This document shows positions 20,438 through 21,817 of a stretch of 21,817 nt of DNA, one piece after another. The stretch lies in IMG/VR virus record IMGVR_UViG_3300020420_000069, positions 1-21,817 of that record; one strand, given 5' to 3'. The position numbers were made by a program, and so were the translations under genes. Under the pieces are notes generated by a model that worked only from the letters and a program-made list of their open reading frames with translations, did no database searches and had not been told where the DNA came from. The stretch's first letter is position 1. Every line of letters begins with the position of its first letter. Source of the stretch: a virus.

Positions 20438-21078
20438 GTTTTACTCTAGCTACATTAAAAACCGCAGTACAAGATTACTTACAAGTAAGTGAGACTACGT
20501 TTACCACTCAATTACCTTTATTTATCAAGGAGTCAGAGGATAGAATCTTTAGCATGGTTCAGTTACCAAATCAAAGAAAAAATGTATCTGGAACTCTAAC
20601 TGCATCAAACAGGTTTCTTGCTACTCCTACAGATTTCTATGCGCCTTTTAGTCTAGCCATAGTCAGCAGCAACACTTATGATTACTTAGATTTCAAACAT
20701 CCATCGTTTATCAAAGAATACTCGCCCGGTACGACTACAGGACAACCAAAGTATTACTCTTTTTTTGACCAAACATCTTTTGAACTATCTCCAATACCAG
20801 ATTCAAACTACGAGGTAGAACTACATTATTTACATAAACCCGCCTCTTTAACGAGTGGTAGTGACAGCGGTACAACATTTTTGTCCACGGATTATCCAGA
20901 CGCTTTGTTGTATGGTACTTTGGTAGAAAGTGCTATTTTTCTCAAAGAACCACCAGATGTCATTGCTCAGTTTGAGGCTAGATTTAAGGAGGCAGTGACT
21001 AGGATGAAAAACTTATCTGAAGGTCGTGGTACACGCGACGAATATAGATACGATCAGGTACGCACTGGCGTATCGTAA
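20434..21078 (+). CDS. second adaptor-like protein (SU10-type phage adaptor)
   Basis: The 214-residue protein begins with TLATLKTAVQDYLQVSETTF and FIKESEDRIFSMVQLPNQRK, a helix pair typical of the SU10-type podovirus adaptor family, followed by beta strands (PTDFYAPFSLAIVSSNTYDYL, written as two segments in the family) and the segment YEVELHYLHKPASLT. The C-terminal helices contain DYPDALLYGTLVESAIFLKE, then FEARFKEAVTRMKNLSEGRG. This order of helix pair, beta core and helical end is the usual one. Together with the gene at 19428 it supports a short-tailed virion. Exact family assignment needs a profile search. Confidence 0.75.
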   Translation: MSFTLATLKTAVQDYLQVSETTFTTQLPLFIKESEDRIFSMVQLPNQRKNVSGTLTASNRFLATPTDFYAPFSLAIVSSNTYDYLDFKHPSFIKEYSPGTTTGQPKYYSFFDQTSFELSPIPDSNYEVELHYLHKPASLTSGSDSGTTFLSTDYPDALLYGTLVESAIFLKEPPDVIAQFEARFKEAVTRMKNLSEGRGTRDEYRYDQVRTGVS

Positions 21079-21797
21079 TGAAACCCATAAAAAAATTAGA
21101 GGGCAAGCGAGTTGCCATAATAGGTTTGGGAATTTCACAAGTAGATTATGCTATAGGCAGTCAAAACGGTAGAGAATGGGACGAAGTTTGGTGTATCAAT
21201 TCTGCATCTGGCACTTATCATTGTAATCGTCTGTTTATGATGGATCCACCTAGTAGATTTTTAGATACCGAAGATGCAGGCAGACAGACCAATGCTATGA
21301 AAAATATTTTGGAAAATGCAACCTATCCTATTTACACATGTGAATTAGATCCGCGCGTTTCTAAAGCGGTTTTGTTTCCTTTGGAGGAAGTCTGTAACGC
21401 TTGTAAATGTGCGTACATGAACAATACTGTAGCTTATGCTTTAGCTTTTGCTATGTACAACAAAGTAGCCGCAGTTGATTTGTATGGCATAGACTTTTCT
21501 TACAAAGAGAATATGCACTTTGCTGAGGCTGGTAGAGCTTGTGTGGAGTTTTGGATTGCAAAACTGATGGAAAATAACATAACAGTAGGCATAAGTAATC
21601 GTTCTACTATTTTAGATTGTAATGTTCCTGCGCCAGAAAGACTTTATGGCTATCATCGTTTGGCAAAACCCTTGGTAGCCATACCACACGAAGGCAAGTT
21701 TATAATAGGTAATTACGAAGAAATAAATCAAAAACTAGAAAAGATTGGTTTGAAGATTAACGAGGATGTAGCTCCACCTGAGCCGTACAAAGGATGA
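21078..21797 (+). CDS. Rossmann-like protein, DUF115/MAF-type candidate
   Basis: The N-terminus reads KRVAIIGLGISQVDYAIG, a beta strand plus glycine-rich turn as in nucleotide-binding Rossmann folds. Later segments (EVWCINSAS, LFMMDPPSRFLD, YPIYTCELDP) alternate strand and loop, and VAAVDLYGIDFSY followed by MHFAEAGRACVEFWIAKLME resembles the conserved region of DUF115-type proteins, which include motility-associated glycosylation factors. A Cys cluster (CNACKC) in the middle is unusual. The gene overlaps the next start (ATGA). In phages such a protein might modify virion or host glycans; that is an inference. The call is tentative at family level. Confidence 0.6.
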   Translation: MKPIKKLEGKRVAIIGLGISQVDYAIGSQNGREWDEVWCINSASGTYHCNRLFMMDPPSRFLDTEDAGRQTNAMKNILENATYPIYTCELDPRVSKAVLFPLEEVCNACKCAYMNNTVAYALAFAMYNKVAAVDLYGIDFSYKENMHFAEAGRACVEFWIAKLMENNITVGISNRSTILDCNVPAPERLYGYHRLAKPLVAIPHEGKFIIGNYEEINQKLEKIGLKINEDVAPPEPYKG

Positions 21798-21817
21798 GTG
21801 ATAGTTTTATTAAATTA
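21794..21817 (+). CDS. start of a further gene (3' partial)
   Basis: ATG 21794 overlaps the previous TGA (ATGA), the coupling used at several gene junctions here, and opens a frame (MSDSFIKL) that runs off the window. It is preceded by AAAGG at 21789-21793. The product cannot be identified. Confidence 0.5.

Noticed and set aside
1-21817. Prophage or integrative element boundaries.
   Set aside because: No integrase, attachment-site repeat, repressor or bacterial flanking gene is visible in the window.

Overview
This window is a stretch of a tailed-phage genome, almost certainly a marine podovirus-like phage of a Gram-negative bacterium. All genes I accept lie on the + strand, are tightly packed (most neighbours overlap or abut), and the DNA is AT-rich by eye. 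No integrase, repressor, tRNA, replication gene or CRISPR array is visible. The phage call rests on a large terminase, a very large portal, a scaffold, a major capsid protein, two head-to-tail adaptor-like proteins, and a lysis set (lysozyme, i-spanin, o-spanin, holin-like proteins). The Gram-negative host follows from the two-part spanin and the outer-membrane lipoproteins. Podovirus-like morphology and a marine host are inferences from gene content and recalled resemblance to marine phage proteins.

Layout. 1-209: C-terminal end of an unknown membrane protein. 260-1544: five small proteins, four with membrane segments and holin-like architecture. 1495-6284: the striking part, five overlapping genes for a CsgF-like protein, a full-length CsgG-like outer-membrane secretion lipoprotein, a diverged curlin-like secreted repeat protein, a FecR-domain periplasmic protein whose C-terminus carries its own curlin-like motif, and a CHASE2-type class III adenylate cyclase with every catalytic residue I looked for. 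6274-7843: i-spanin, o-spanin, a staphylococcal-nuclease-type nuclease and lysozyme. 7844-7930: two consecutive stem-loops. 7931-15929: packaging and head genes (terminase, portal, co-chaperonin GroES-like protein, scaffold, two probable head proteins, major capsid protein), ended by a clear intrinsic terminator. 16000-16414: a moron-like interlude with its own candidate promoter, a small membrane protein, a possible 34-residue peptide and a structured leader. 16415-21817: further structural or unknown proteins, a run of four lysine/glycine-rich small proteins, two adaptor-like proteins and a Rossmann-like DUF115-type protein. The window ends at the start of another gene.

How the parts may work together. 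CsgG, CsgF and the curlin-like protein look like a compact curli (type VIII) secretion set, lacking recognisable CsgE, CsgD and canonical CsgA/CsgB. FecR and the CHASE2 cyclase could sense the envelope and raise cAMP in the infected cell; the curlin-like tail of FecR suggests a physical link between the fibre/secretion part and the sensor part. The block sits between holin-like genes and the spanin/lysozyme genes, so it is probably expressed late with the lysis genes. Roles in lysis timing, exclusion of other phages, cell aggregation or nutrient uptake are all possible; the sequence does not decide between them.
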